A stretch of 64,000 nt of DNA from Burkholderia sp. IMCC1007 (GCF_027257875.1 NZ_JAPVQY010000017.1:1-64000), one strand, 5' to 3'; shown: positions 19,262-28,643, counted from the stretch's first letter. Translations and numbers: made by a program. Notes: generated from the letters alone by a model not told the origin.

Positions 19262-19280
19262 ACGCGGTGCATCCGGCGGG

Positions 19281-19312
19281 CGGCCCCGGTGCCCGGTGAG
19301 GCATCGGGGCCG
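19281..19312 (+). terminator. Probable intrinsic terminator after the UvrA-like gene
   Basis: An 8-bp perfect stem (CGGCCCCG at 19281-19288 and CGGGGCCG at 19305-19312) with a 16-base loop lies 19 bases after the stop codon and is followed by a short T-rich tract (CGTTTGTT). The 3' arm and T-rich tail are then repeated in tandem. The T tract is weak, so termination efficiency is uncertain. Confidence 0.5.
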
Positions 19313-19410
19313 CGTTTGTTGCGTCGTTCATCGGGGCCGCGTTTGTTGCGTCGTTCATCGGGGCCGCGTTTGTTGCGTCGTTCATCGGGGCCGCGCTTGT
19401 TGCGTCGTTC
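19303..19410 (+). repeat. Four tandem copies of a 27-bp repeat
   Basis: Four adjacent 27-base units start at 19303, 19330, 19357 and 19384. Units 1-3 are identical; unit 4 differs by one base (CGCTTG instead of CGTTTG). Each unit carries the 3' arm and T-rich tail of the upstream hairpin. The array sits between two convergent genes (UvrA-like on +, binding protein on -). The unit length is a multiple of three, so short frames run through it, but they show no sign of being genes. Copy number is likely to vary between strains. Confidence 0.95.
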
Positions 19411-19431
19411 ATGTCAACGATGTCGCCGCAC

Positions 19432-20373
19432 TCATTCTCCCTTCACGCCGATCGTCTCGATGATGGTCTCCAGGTGCGCGCTCATCGGCAGATTCAGACT
19501 CACGCCAGACGGAAGCGGGCGCATGAACCAGCGCTTGTACTGACGCGCGATCTCGCCGTCGGCGGCCAGTTCCTGGAATGTGCTTTTCACGACCTGCGCG
19601 AGCTGCGGATCGTCCTTGCGGAACATGATGCCGTACGGGTCGTAGGACAGAAAATCGCCCACCACGTCGTACTGGCCGCCCTTGCTCGCATTCTCGGCGA
19701 TCAGGCCGTACAGCAGCACGTCGTCCGTCGCGAACGCGTCGGCGCCGCCGTTCGCGACGAGCGCGAAGCCCTGCGCATGGTCCGGCACCACCTGGAGCTG
19801 GATCCCGAGCCGGAACCGGTCGTTCAGGTCGCGCAGCGCCTTCTCGTTGGTCGTACCGGCCGTCACCGCGACTTTCTTGCCCGCGAGATCGCGGAACGAG
19901 CGGATCGGCGCGCCGCGTTTCACCATCACCTTCGTGCCGGCCACGAAGAAGATCGGCGAGAACGCCACGCGTTTCTGGCGCTCGAGGTTGCTCGTCGTGG
20001 AGCCGCATTCCAGATCGACCTTCCCGCTGACCACCGCGTCGATGCGGTTGTCGGACGTGACCGGCACCCAGCGGATCGTCAGGCTCCGGTTGATCGCGTC
20101 CTCGATCGACGACACGAGCGCCTTGCACAGCTCGATCGAATAGCCGATCGGCTCGTTGCGCGCGTTCAGGTACGAGAACGGGATCGACGCGTCGCGATAG
20201 CCGAGCGCGATCGTGCCGCTGGCGCGCACCTTCGCGAGCGTGCCGGTCAGTTGGGCCGGCGCGAACGGCTCGACGCGCGGCAGCGTCGACGGCGCATCTT
20301 CCGCGTGTGCGGTCGCGCCCGTGGCAAGCAGGCCCGCGAGCGCGAGCGCACGCCAGAATCGCTGCATCTTCAT
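19432..20373 (-). CDS. Periplasmic amino-acid-binding protein (glutamate/aspartate type)
   Basis: The 313-residue product has a signal peptide (positively charged start, hydrophobic about 8-22, Ala-His-Ala cleavage region) and a bacterial solute-binding family 3 fold. This shows the R-x-SGT-x-x-LGYRD start, E-L-C-K-A-L, DLECGSTTS and AVTAGTTNEKA segments typical of the glutamate/aspartate binders of ABC importers. ATG 20373 follows a GGAGG site; the open frame upstream belongs to shadow sequence. The gene lies 13 bases after a DAACS symporter gene on the same strand and is surely co-transcribed with it. No ABC permease or ATPase gene is adjacent, which is unusual for this family. Confidence 0.88.
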   Translation of the reverse strand: MKMQRFWRALALAGLLATGATAHAEDAPSTLPRVEPFAPAQLTGTLAKVRASGTIALGYRDASIPFSYLNARNEPIGYSIELCKALVSSIEDAINRSLTIRWVPVTSDNRIDAVVSGKVDLECGSTTSNLERQKRVAFSPIFFVAGTKVMVKRGAPIRSFRDLAGKKVAVTAGTTNEKALRDLNDRFRLGIQLQVVPDHAQGFALVANGGADAFATDDVLLYGLIAENASKGGQYDVVGDFLSYDPYGIMFRKDDPQLAQVVKSTFQELAADGEIARQYKRWFMRPLPSGVSLNLPMSAHLETIIETIGVKGE

Positions 20374-20386
20374 CGCGGGGCCTCCG

Positions 20387-21694
20387 TCAGGCTTGCGTCG
20401 GATGCGCGATCGTCGCTTCCTGTTCCGCTTCGATGCGCGCCGCGTTGGCTTCGGCTTCCGCTTCCGACAGAAGCTGGCCTTCCCATTTCGCGACCACCGC
20501 GCTCGCGATCGAATTGCCCACCGCATTGGTGGCCGAGCGGCCCATGTCGAGGAACGTGTCGACGCCGAGAATCAGCAGCAGCCCGGCCTCCGGCAGCCCG
20601 AACTGGTGCAGCGTGGCCGCGATCACGACGAGCGACGCACGCGGCACGCCGGCCATCCCCTTCGACGTGAGCATCAGCACGAGCAGCATCGTGATCTGCG
20701 TGCCGAGCGACAGGTGCACGTTGTACGCCTGCGCGATGAACAGCGACGCGAACGTGCAATACATCATCGAGCCGTCGAGGTTGAACGAATAGCCCATCGG
20801 CATCACGAAGCTCGAGATCTTGCGCAGCACGCCGAAGCGGTCGAGCGCGTCGAGGATCTTCGGGTACGCGGCTTCGGAGCTTGCGGTCGCGAACGACAGC
20901 ATGAACGCTTCCTTGATCAGCGCGAGCAGCTTGAACACGCGACGGCCGAGGAACGCGAAGCCGGCGGCGACGAGCGCGCCCCACAGCAGGAACAGGCTCA
21001 GGTAGAAGTCGCCCATGAACACCGCGAACTTCAGCAGTACCGACAGCCCGTTGACCGCGACGGTGGCGGCCATCGCGGCCATCACCGCGAGCGGCGCGAG
21101 CTTCATCACGTAGCCGGTGATCTTGAGCATCACGTGCGACAGCTGGTCGATCGCGGCGATCAGGATCTTGCCGCGCTCGCCGAGCGCCGACAGCGCGACG
21201 CCGAAGAACATCGAGAACACGACGATCTGCAGGATTTCGTTATTGCTCATCGCCTCGGCGAACGATCTCGGCACCATGTGGCCGACGAAATCCTTCAGCG
21301 TGAACTTGGAGGTCGCGAGGTTCGCGGAGGCGCCGATGTCGGGCAGCGGCAAGCCCAGATTGTCACCGGGCCGCAGCAGGTTCGCCATCAGCAGCCCGAG
21401 CAGCAACGAGACCAGCGACGCGGTGACGAACCACGTGATCGATTTGGCGAACACGCGTCCGACCGATGCCGCGTCGCCCATGTGCGCGATGCCGACGACC
21501 AGCGTGGAGAAGACGAGCGGCCCGATCACCATCTTGATCAGGCGCAGGAACACGTCGGAGACGAGCGAGATGTACCCGGCGACTTCGGCGGCGGCCTTCT
21601 TGTCCGGAAAGCTCGTGAAGACCATGTAGCCGATCGCGATGCCTGCCACCATCGCGATCAGGATCCAGACGGCTGCAGCATTCTTCTTTCGCAT
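20387..21694 (-). CDS. Dicarboxylate/amino-acid:cation symporter (DAACS) 2
   Basis: This 435-residue inner-membrane symporter has the family motifs FATASSEAAYP, GYSFNLDGSMMY and D-x-F-L-DMGRSATN-x-x-GN, and an Ala/Glu-rich cytoplasmic tail (about 410-435). ATG 21694 is preceded by GGGAGG. The periplasmic binding protein gene follows in the same direction. Symporters of this family normally take substrate directly from the periplasm, so a dedicated binding protein in the same operon is noteworthy. The substrate is probably glutamate, aspartate or a C4-dicarboxylate, and the binding protein favours an amino acid. Confidence 0.9.
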   Translation of the reverse strand: MRKKNAAAVWILIAMVAGIAIGYMVFTSFPDKKAAAEVAGYISLVSDVFLRLIKMVIGPLVFSTLVVGIAHMGDAASVGRVFAKSITWFVTASLVSLLLGLLMANLLRPGDNLGLPLPDIGASANLATSKFTLKDFVGHMVPRSFAEAMSNNEILQIVVFSMFFGVALSALGERGKILIAAIDQLSHVMLKITGYVMKLAPLAVMAAMAATVAVNGLSVLLKFAVFMGDFYLSLFLLWGALVAAGFAFLGRRVFKLLALIKEAFMLSFATASSEAAYPKILDALDRFGVLRKISSFVMPMGYSFNLDGSMMYCTFASLFIAQAYNVHLSLGTQITMLLVLMLTSKGMAGVPRASLVVIAATLHQFGLPEAGLLLILGVDTFLDMGRSATNAVGNSIASAVVAKWEGQLLSEAEAEANAARIEAEQEATIAHPTQA

Positions 21695-22109
21695 CGTGAG
21701 CCTCCCATGCAGCGGTTTCGCAAGCGGGAATGGAAGGACGATACAGGACCAGAATCGCGATGAACAGTGCAACCGGATTCGGGTTTGCGCTAGCGCTGTG
21801 TTTCGGCCGATCGGGCGACCGCGATTGCGCCGGTGGCGCTTCGTGCGTGCACGCCGGCGCAACCGGATACCGATTGGTGCGGAGCAGCATGACGCGTGGC
21901 CGACGGCCCCTGCATTGCGGTAACAGCGCTGCGCTCGTTGCCCATGTCCTGCGCGAACCGACCGACGATGTTGCGTTGCGGTTTCAACGTGCCGCGCCAC
22001 GCGCGGGAGTCGCGGCATCTGCTGCGGGTGTCGACCGTATTCAAACATCTGTCGACGACGCTGAAGATCTGACCGCGTGCGGCGGTGCGGCGGATGCGGG
22101 CGCATCGCG
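21695..22109. other. Intergenic region upstream of DAACS symporter 2
   Basis: This 415-base stretch lies between the start of symporter 2 and the 3' end of the next LysR gene, both on the minus strand. It should carry the symporter operon promoter. Frames running through it are extensions of the symporter frame with no recognisable protein likeness. I see no convincing promoter, operator or RNA element in it. Confidence 0.5.
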
Positions 22110-23054
22110 TCATGGGCGTGCCGGGCCGCTGCCGCCCTGATCATGCGCGCGGGGATCCAGCAGGCTCGTGCTGAAATCGCACGCCTGCGCCGCGAGCCGG
22201 ACGATCTCGGCGGTCAGCGAATGCGCGCGTTCGCCGCGATGCAGCGCGACGTAGCGCACCGGCGGCAGTGCCGGCTGCGTGCGCACGATCTCGAGCGCGT
22301 CGCAAGCGACGAGGTGCGCGACGCACGCCTTCGGCAGATAGCTGATGCCCAGGCCCGACAGCGTCAGGCCGATCTGCGCGAGCAGGCTGTTGCTCGACAG
22401 CACGCGCTGAGTCGCGACGCCGTGTTCCTGCAGAAAGCGCGTGTACAGGTGCCCGGTGCCCGACAGGTTTCCCTGCAGGATCAGCGGAAACCGCGCGAGG
22501 TCCGTCAACGACACGGCGGCCCGGGACTTCGGCATGAATCCGGCCGCGCACATCCACGCGTTGTCGACCTCGCCGACCACCGTCGCCGTAAACGAATCCG
22601 TCGGATGAATCTGTGGGACCACGATCAGATCGATCGTGTCGGCCGCGAGCCGGTCGCGCAGCGTTGCGGTCAAGTCGACCTCGGCCTCGACCTGCACGCG
22701 CGGATACGCGGCCTGGATCGCCGCGATCAGGCGCGGCAGCCACGTCAACGCGGTCAGCTCGGTCACGCCGATCCGCACGTGCCGCACCAGCGCTTCCTTC
22801 GAACTCATCCGCTCGACCACGCGATCGCGCTGCTCGAGCAATGCCTTCGCGTGATCGAACAGCTCGGCGCCCTTGTCGGTGAGCCGCGCGCTGCGGTGCG
22901 CGCGGTCGAACACGGTCAGGTCGAACGCGCGTTCGAGTTCCTGGATCCGTTTCGACACGGCCGACTGCGTCGTATTGAGGCGCGTCGCGGCCGCGTCGAA
23001 CGAGCCGAGCTGCACGATCCAGTACAGCGCTTCCATCTGCTTGAACGTGAGCAT
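22110..23054 (-). CDS. LysR-family regulator divergent from DAACS symporter 3
   Basis: The 314-residue product opens with a clear LysR winged HTH (F-K-Q-M-E-A-L-Y-W, GSFDAAATRL, TQSAVSKRIQELE) and continues with a LysR effector domain. It is transcribed away from symporter 3, with a 174-base shared region containing an AT-rich inverted repeat. By the usual LysR logic it probably activates the symporter/PLP-enzyme operon in response to its substrate and represses itself. The ATG at 23054 gives the standard distance from start to HTH. Confidence 0.88.
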   Translation of the reverse strand: MLTFKQMEALYWIVQLGSFDAAATRLNTTQSAVSKRIQELERAFDLTVFDRAHRSARLTDKGAELFDHAKALLEQRDRVVERMSSKEALVRHVRIGVTELTALTWLPRLIAAIQAAYPRVQVEAEVDLTATLRDRLAADTIDLIVVPQIHPTDSFTATVVGEVDNAWMCAAGFMPKSRAAVSLTDLARFPLILQGNLSGTGHLYTRFLQEHGVATQRVLSSNSLLAQIGLTLSGLGISYLPKACVAHLVACDALEIVRTQPALPPVRYVALHRGERAHSLTAEIVRLAAQACDFSTSLLDPRAHDQGGSGPARP

Positions 23055-23077
23055 CGCGTTTCACTCGATAGATGAAG

Positions 23078-23113
23078 AAAAGCGATATGTTCTCATGTCA
23101 AAAAATCGCTTTT
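23078..23113. promoter_or_regulatory. AT-rich inverted repeat between divergent LysR and symporter genes
   Basis: Nine-base arms AAAAGCGAT (23078-23086) and ATCGCTTTT (23105-23113) are perfectly complementary, with an 18-base spacer and a following T run to 23117. It has the shape of an intrinsic terminator, but no plus-strand gene ends upstream, so an operator for the divergent LysR protein is the more likely reading. Confidence 0.5.
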
Positions 23114-23228
23114 TTTACATATTTCGGCTGTTTAAGGTGCTCTCGTTGCGTCGCCCGGCGAGTGCGTTCCTCAGAAAACGCGCCGCATCGCACGCAGCGT
23201 TCAATCGCCCCCATTTCCTGGAGATTGC

Positions 23229-24557
23229 ATGGACACCGTCATCGACTCCCCGCCCGTCGCCGGCGCGGCACGCAAGCCACGCGTCGGTCTCGCGTGGCAG
23301 ATCGTCATCGGCCTCGTTATCGGCATCGCCACCGGGCTCGTGCTGAACCGGTTTCCTCAGTTGCGCGACACGGCCGTGTCCGGACTGCTGCAGCCGGCCG
23401 GCGACATCTTCATCAAGCTGGTGCGGATGATCGTCGTGCCGATCGTGTTCACGAGCATGGTGATCGGCATCGCGGGCGTCGGCGACGGCAAGTCGCTCGG
23501 CCGCATCGGCATCAAGACGCTGCTCTACTTCGAGGTGGTCACGACGATCGCGATCGTCCTCGGGCTCGTGATCGGCAACGTGCTGCAGCCCGGCGTCGGC
23601 ACCGACATGTCGCAACTCGGGCACACCGACATTTCCCGTTTCCAGCAGGCCACGCAACAGGTACAGCAAGGTCATCACGGGCTGATGGCGCTGGTGCTCG
23701 GCATCATTCCGGACAACATCGTCGCGTCGATGGCCAAGGGCGACCTGCTGCCGGTGATCTTCTTCTCGCTGCTGTTCGGGCTCGGGCTGCAAACCGTGCC
23801 GGAAGAACACCGCAAGCCGGTACTCGCGATGCTCAAGGGTGTGGCCGACGCGATGTTCAAGGTGACGAACATGGTGATGCGCTATGCACCCGTCGGCGTG
23901 TGTGCGCTCATCGCGGTGACCGTCGCGAGCTTCGGTTTCGGATCGCTGCTGCCGCTGCTGAAACTCGTCGCCGTGACTTATTTCGCGATCCTGCTGTTCG
24001 CGATCGCGGTGCTCGGCGTGACCGCGCGGCTGTTCGGCTTTCGCGTCGTCACGCTGCTGCGCGTGATCAAGGGCGAGCTCATCATCGCGTTCTCGACCTG
24101 CAGCTCGGCGACCGTGCTGCCGCAGCTGATGAAGAAGATGGAGGACTACGGCGTGCCGAAGAGCATCACGACGTTCGTCGTGCCGACCGGCTACACGTTC
24201 AACCTCGACGGCGCGTCGATCTATCTCGGCATCGGCACGCTGTTCGTCGCGCAGCTCTATGGCGTGCACCTCGACTGGCAGCAGCAGATCCTGCTGACGC
24301 TGACCATGGTCGTCACGTCGAAGGGCGCGGCCGGCGTGCCGGGCTTCATGTTCGTGATCATGCTCGCGACGCTCGCCAGCGCCGGGCTGCCGCTCGAAGG
24401 GCTCGCATTCATCGCCGGCGTCGACCGGATCATGGACATGGGCCGCACCGCGCTGAACGTCGTCGGCAATGCGCTCGCGCCGCTCGTCATCGCGAAATGG
24501 GAAGGCCAGTACGACGCTGAGAAGGGCCGCGCGTACGTCGAATCGCTGCGCGGATGA
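23229..24557 (+). CDS. Dicarboxylate/amino-acid:cation symporter (DAACS) 3
   Basis: The 442-residue inner-membrane transporter carries the family motifs: FSTCSSATVLP serine-rich hairpin, GYTFNLDGASIY, and DRIMDMGRTALN-x-x-GN. The STCSSAT variant resembles the GltP/proton-dependent glutamate branch more than DctA. ATG 23229 follows a CTGGAG site. It lies opposite a LysR gene, and its stop codon is followed within 60 bases by the start of a class V PLP enzyme, so the two form an operon. Confidence 0.9.
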   Translation: MDTVIDSPPVAGAARKPRVGLAWQIVIGLVIGIATGLVLNRFPQLRDTAVSGLLQPAGDIFIKLVRMIVVPIVFTSMVIGIAGVGDGKSLGRIGIKTLLYFEVVTTIAIVLGLVIGNVLQPGVGTDMSQLGHTDISRFQQATQQVQQGHHGLMALVLGIIPDNIVASMAKGDLLPVIFFSLLFGLGLQTVPEEHRKPVLAMLKGVADAMFKVTNMVMRYAPVGVCALIAVTVASFGFGSLLPLLKLVAVTYFAILLFAIAVLGVTARLFGFRVVTLLRVIKGELIIAFSTCSSATVLPQLMKKMEDYGVPKSITTFVVPTGYTFNLDGASIYLGIGTLFVAQLYGVHLDWQQQILLTLTMVVTSKGAAGVPGFMFVIMLATLASAGLPLEGLAFIAGVDRIMDMGRTALNVVGNALAPLVIAKWEGQYDAEKGRAYVESLRG

Positions 24558-24610
24558 ACGCCGCCCTGCATGCATCGCACAGTATTCCGAAGCAAAAAGG
24601 AGCATCGAAG

Positions 24611-25888
24611 ATGAGCAGTACCCGTGGAGCACTTTTCCCCGAAGCGTTGATGCAGCAGATCAAGTCGCGCTTCCATCACGTCGATCACGATCTCGACGGA
24701 CGCGAGCGCCTGTTCTTCGACAATGCCGGCGGGTCGTTCCGGCTGAAGGACGCGGTCGATGCGTACGCAAGGATCGATGCGCTGCCCGATTGCCCCGAGC
24801 GCATTCACGAACGTGCGCTCGACCTGCAGGCGATCCAGGCGCGCGGCGAGGCCGACGTCCGGACCATCCTGAACGCCGACGTCGGCACCGTGTTCGCGTC
24901 GCTGACGGCGTCGGGCGCGATGTTCGACATGGTGCGCGCGATCATGGAGAACGTGCCGGGCACCAACGCGGTGACGACCGTGCTCGAGCATCCGTCGTCC
25001 TACGACGCGATGACGGTCTACGCGGAACGCACCGGCAAGACGCTGCGCATCGCGCCGAGCGATCCGGTGACCGGCGGCGTGGACGTCGACGCGATCGTGT
25101 CGCTGGTCGACGCCGATACCGCGCTGCTCAGCGTGATGGTTGCGTCGAATATCTCCGGCGCGAAGTTCGATATCGAGACCATCGTCGCGCGTGCGCGGCA
25201 GAAGAAGCCGGACCTCTTCATCGTCGTCGACGCGGTCCAGCATGCGCCGCACGGCGTCATCGACCTGCGGCGCACGCCGGTCGACGCGATCAATTTCGCG
25301 CCGTACAAGTTCTTCGGGTGCCGCGGCTCGGGTATTTCGTGGCTGTCGCCGCGCGCGGCGGCGTTGCCGCATCATCGGCTCGCCGCGAAGGAGAACGGCG
25401 TCTGGGAACTCGGCAGCCCGGCGCCCGCGCAGTTCGCGGTCGTCACGTCGATCGTCGATTACGTCACGTGGATCGGCCGGTATTTCCGCGACTCGGACGA
25501 TCGCCGCGCGCTGTTCGTCGAGGGCATGGAGCGGATCGAACTGCATGAACGCGCGCTGCTGGCCGCGTTGCTGGACGGTTGCGATGGGCGCCGCGGGCTG
25601 CGGGCGATCGACGGCGTCGACGTCTACTGGGATCACGACGACCTGACGAAGCGCGACCTGATCGTCGGGATCGGCTTCGCGCATCTGGAACCGACGCAGG
25701 CCGTGCGCGAATACGAGAAGAATGGCGTGATCGTGTACGAGCGGGTTGCGTCGAGCCTGTATTCGGGCCGGATGCTGAAATCGTTCGGGCTCGGCGGCGC
25801 GGTGCGGATATCGCCGCTGCATTGTCATTCGCCGGACGATATCGCGCGATTCCTCGCGATTACAGAAACACTGGCAGCGCAGCGCTGA
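24611..25888 (+). CDS. Class V aminotransferase-fold PLP enzyme
   Basis: The 425-residue product belongs to the cysteine-desulfurase/class V PLP family. It has an N-terminal FFDNAGGSF segment, a PLP-contact VVDAVQHAPH segment and the Schiff-base lysine in FAPYKFFG. The class V label covers desulfurases, lyases and aminotransferases, so the reaction is not determined. I prefer ATG 24611, which has AAGGAG eight bases upstream; an ATG at 24554 overlaps the symporter stop (ATGA) and would add 19 residues. Co-location with a glutamate-type symporter suggests it acts on the imported compound. Confidence 0.82.
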   Translation: MSSTRGALFPEALMQQIKSRFHHVDHDLDGRERLFFDNAGGSFRLKDAVDAYARIDALPDCPERIHERALDLQAIQARGEADVRTILNADVGTVFASLTASGAMFDMVRAIMENVPGTNAVTTVLEHPSSYDAMTVYAERTGKTLRIAPSDPVTGGVDVDAIVSLVDADTALLSVMVASNISGAKFDIETIVARARQKKPDLFIVVDAVQHAPHGVIDLRRTPVDAINFAPYKFFGCRGSGISWLSPRAAALPHHRLAAKENGVWELGSPAPAQFAVVTSIVDYVTWIGRYFRDSDDRRALFVEGMERIELHERALLAALLDGCDGRRGLRAIDGVDVYWDHDDLTKRDLIVGIGFAHLEPTQAVREYEKNGVIVYERVASSLYSGRMLKSFGLGGAVRISPLHCHSPDDIARFLAITETLAAQR

Positions 25889-26064
25889 TCGACGACACGG
25901 CCCGGATCCTCCGGGCCGTGTTGCATCTGGCGCTCGAAAAAGGTGCGCCCAATAGGTTTGGGCTATGACCGGCAGAGTCAATCGATAGTTGTCGCCGCAC
26001 CGGATTGCGCGTGTAATGGCTCGCGATATTGGAAGATGCCAACGACTCTATGGAGGAGCAGCGC

Positions 26065-26814
26065 GTGAAGATCGTGGTCGCAGTGAAGAGAGTGGTCGAT
26101 TACAACGTGAAGGTCCGCGTGAAGTCGGACAACATGGGTGTGGACATCGCGAACGTGAAGATGTCGATGAATCCGTTCGATGAGATCGCGGTGGAAGAAG
26201 CCGTGCGGTTGAAGGAAGCGGGCGTGGCAACGGAAGTGATCGCGGTATCGGTGGGCGTGGCGCAAGCGCAGGAAACGCTGCGTACGGCGCTGGCGATCGG
26301 TGCGGATCGCGCGATCCTGGTCGAGTCGAACGACAGCGTCGAGCCGCTGGCTGTCGCGAAGATCCTGAAGGCGCTGGTCGACAAGGAACAGCCGCAACTG
26401 GTGATCCTCGGCAAGCAGGCGATCGACGACGATTCGAACCAGACGGGCCAGATGCTGGCTGCGCTGGCGGGCCTGCCGCAAGCGACGTTCGCGTCGAAGG
26501 TCACGGTCGTCGATGGCCGCGTGACGGTCGCACGGGAAGTCGACGGCGGCGCGGAAACGCTTTCACTTCAACTGCCCGCAGTCGTGACCACCGACCTGCG
26601 CCTGAACGAGCCGCGCTACGTGACGCTGCCGAACATCATGAAGGCGAAGAAGAAGCCGCTGGAAACGGTGAAGCCGGAAGACCTGGGCGTGGACGTCGCG
26701 CCGCGTCTGAAGACGCTGAAGGTGGTCGAGCCTCCGAAGCGCGCGGCCGGCGTGAAGGTGCCGGACGTGAAGACGCTGGTCGAGAAGCTGAAGACCGAAG
26801 CCAAGGTGCTGTAA
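26065..26814 (+). CDS. etfB: Electron transfer flavoprotein beta subunit
   Basis: EtfB pairs with EtfA to carry electrons from acyl-CoA dehydrogenases to the ubiquinone pool. The 249-residue product shows the family pattern: VKRVVDYN near the start, [18 protein letters not shown], the AMP-binding [13 protein letters not shown] loop (about 118-130) and a Lys-rich C terminus. GTG 26065 is the right start: it sits eight bases after GGAGG and aligns with the normal EtfB N terminus. An ATG twelve codons upstream would add residues not found in the family. etfA follows 16 bases later. Confidence 0.94.
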   Translation: MKIVVAVKRVVDYNVKVRVKSDNMGVDIANVKMSMNPFDEIAVEEAVRLKEAGVATEVIAVSVGVAQAQETLRTALAIGADRAILVESNDSVEPLAVAKILKALVDKEQPQLVILGKQAIDDDSNQTGQMLAALAGLPQATFASKVTVVDGRVTVAREVDGGAETLSLQLPAVVTTDLRLNEPRYVTLPNIMKAKKKPLETVKPEDLGVDVAPRLKTLKVVEPPKRAAGVKVPDVKTLVEKLKTEAKVL

Positions 26815-26830
26815 GAGGGAGCGCAAAGAA

Positions 26831-27775
26831 ATGACGATTCTGGTGATTGCAGAACACGACAACGCGTCGATCAAGGCGGCGACGCTGAACACGGTGGCAG
26901 CGGCGGCCGAAGTTGGCAAATTCGTCGGCGGTGACATCCATGTGCTGGTGGCAGGCCACAACGCGCAAGCCGCGGCCGATGCGGCAGCGAAGATCGCAGG
27001 CGTGTCGAAGGTGCTGCTGGCCGATGCGCCGCAGCTAGCGAGCGGTCTTGCAGAGAACATCGAAGCGACCGCGCTGAACATCGCGAAGGACTACTCGCAC
27101 ATCCTCGCGCCGGCGACCGCGTACGGCAAGAACATCGCGCCGCGTATCGCCGCGAAGCTGGACGTCGCGCAGATCTCGGACATCACGGCGGTCGATTCGG
27201 CCGACACGTTCGAGCGTCCGATCTACGCGGGCAACGCGATCGCGACGGTCCAGTCGAGCGATCCGATCAAGGTGATCACGGTGCGTGCAACGGGCTTCGA
27301 TCCGGTTGCAGCGGAAGGCGGCAACGCGTCGGTCGAGAAGATCGAGGCGGCCGCAGACGCAGGCAAGTCGCAGTTCGTGAGCCGTGAAGTGACGAAGCTG
27401 GACCGCCCCGAACTCACCAGCGCAAAAATCATTGTGTCGGGCGGCCGCGGCTTGGGCAGCGGCGAAAACTACACGAAGGTTCTGGAACCTCTGGCGGACA
27501 AGCTTCAGGCAGCGCTCGGCGCTTCACGCGCGGCAGTCGACGCAGGCTACATGCCGAACGACTATCAAGTGGGCCAGACCGGCAAGATCGTCGCACCGCA
27601 GCTGTACATTGCGGTGGGCATCTCGGGTGCGATCCAGCACTTGGCCGGCATGAAGGATTCGAAGGTGATCGTCGCGATCAACAAGGACGAAGAAGCACCG
27701 ATCTTCAGCGTGGCCGATTACGGCCTCGTCGGCGATCTGTTCGAGCTGGTTCCGGAGGTGGTCAATGCCGTCTGA
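26831..27775 (+). CDS. etfA: Electron transfer flavoprotein alpha subunit
   Basis: The 314-residue protein is the FAD-binding partner of EtfB. Its C-terminal FAD domain has the [21 protein letters not shown] and [22 protein letters not shown] segments (about 205-275) and ends with [11 protein letters not shown]. It is full length for the family. It overlaps the start of the CitE-like gene by 11 bases, forming an etfB-etfA-citE unit. No acyl-CoA dehydrogenase is next to it; the nearest in the window is at 48-49 kb. Confidence 0.95.
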   Translation: MTILVIAEHDNASIKAATLNTVAAAAEVGKFVGGDIHVLVAGHNAQAAADAAAKIAGVSKVLLADAPQLASGLAENIEATALNIAKDYSHILAPATAYGKNIAPRIAAKLDVAQISDITAVDSADTFERPIYAGNAIATVQSSDPIKVITVRATGFDPVAAEGGNASVEKIEAAADAGKSQFVSREVTKLDRPELTSAKIIVSGGRGLGSGENYTKVLEPLADKLQAALGASRAAVDAGYMPNDYQVGQTGKIVAPQLYIAVGISGAIQHLAGMKDSKVIVAINKDEEAPIFSVADYGLVGDLFELVPEVVNAV

Positions 27776-28643
27776 CGCCACGACGCAGTCCGGCGGCCTC
27801 GGCGGCCCGCCGCCGGCTCAGTCATACCTGTTCGTGCCGGGGAACAAGCCTGAACGGTTCGACAAGGCGCTTGCGAGCGGCGCCGACGCGGTCATCGTCG
27901 ATCTCGAGGATGCCGTCGAACCCGACGCGAAAGCGGCCGCGCGCGACGCGATCGCCCGCTGGGTTTCGCCCGAGCATCCCGTGCTCGTGCGGATCAACGC
28001 GCGGCACACGCCGTGGTTCGAGGCCGACGCCGCGCTCGGCGCGTTGAAGGGCGTGGCCGGCATCGTGCTGCCGAAGGCCGAAAGTGCCGAAGACGTGTGC
28101 GCCGCGATTGCGCTCGCGCGCCGGCGCGTGCCCGTCTATCCGCTGATCGAAAGCGCGAACGGCGTGTGGAACGCGCTCGCTATCGCGAAAGCGCCGTACG
28201 TCGAGCGGCTGATGTTCGGCACGCTCGATTTCATCGCGGACATGGGGATGCCGGACGACGGCGTGTCGCTCAATCACTTCCGGTCGCAACTCGCGTTGAT
28301 TTCGCGGGTGGCCGGCATCGAATCGCCGGTCGATGGCGTGACGCCCGACATTCACGACGGCGAGCGGATCGCGCGCGATGCGTTCAACGGCAAGCAGCTG
28401 GGATTCGGCGCGAAGCTGTGCATTCATCCGAAACAGATCGCGTTCGTGCACAAGTGTTTCCGACCGAGCGAGGACGAGGTCCGGTGGGCGCAGCGGATTC
28501 TCGATGCGATGCGTGATTCCAGCGGCGGCGTGGTGACCGTCGACGGGAAGATGGTCGACCGGCCGGTGCTGTTGCGCGCCATGCGGATCGCGGCGCTGGC
28601 TGCGTCGGTCAGCGTGGCGGCGAGCGGGGCGGCCGGCGCGTGA
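27765..28643 (+). CDS. CitE-like HpcH/HpaI aldolase/citrate lyase family protein
   Basis: Members of this family are Mg-dependent C-C lyases acting on acyl-CoA esters such as citryl-, malyl- or citramalyl-CoA. The 292-residue product has LFVPGNKPERF near the start, the VDLEDAV metal-site motif, and the PLIESA-G, FGTLDF and HPKQI segments, all in CitE order. It lacks the citrate lyase alpha and gamma partners, so stand-alone cleavage of a short acyl-CoA (as for citramalyl-CoA lyase) is likelier than citrate lyase. ATG 27765 follows GGAGGTG and overlaps the etfA stop. Confidence 0.88.
   Translation: MPSDATTQSGGLGGPPPAQSYLFVPGNKPERFDKALASGADAVIVDLEDAVEPDAKAAARDAIARWVSPEHPVLVRINARHTPWFEADAALGALKGVAGIVLPKAESAEDVCAAIALARRRVPVYPLIESANGVWNALAIAKAPYVERLMFGTLDFIADMGMPDDGVSLNHFRSQLALISRVAGIESPVDGVTPDIHDGERIARDAFNGKQLGFGAKLCIHPKQIAFVHKCFRPSEDEVRWAQRILDAMRDSSGGVVTVDGKMVDRPVLLRAMRIAALAASVSVAASGAAGA

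Noticed and set aside
19289..19543. Small plus-strand frame with a repeated RLLRRSSGP pattern
   Set aside because: The repeat peptide is only the translation of the 27-bp DNA array; no start signals or continuation.
23078..23117. Intrinsic terminator reading of the AT-rich inverted repeat
   Set aside because: There is no plus-strand gene ending before it and it lies between divergent starts, so an operator is more plausible.
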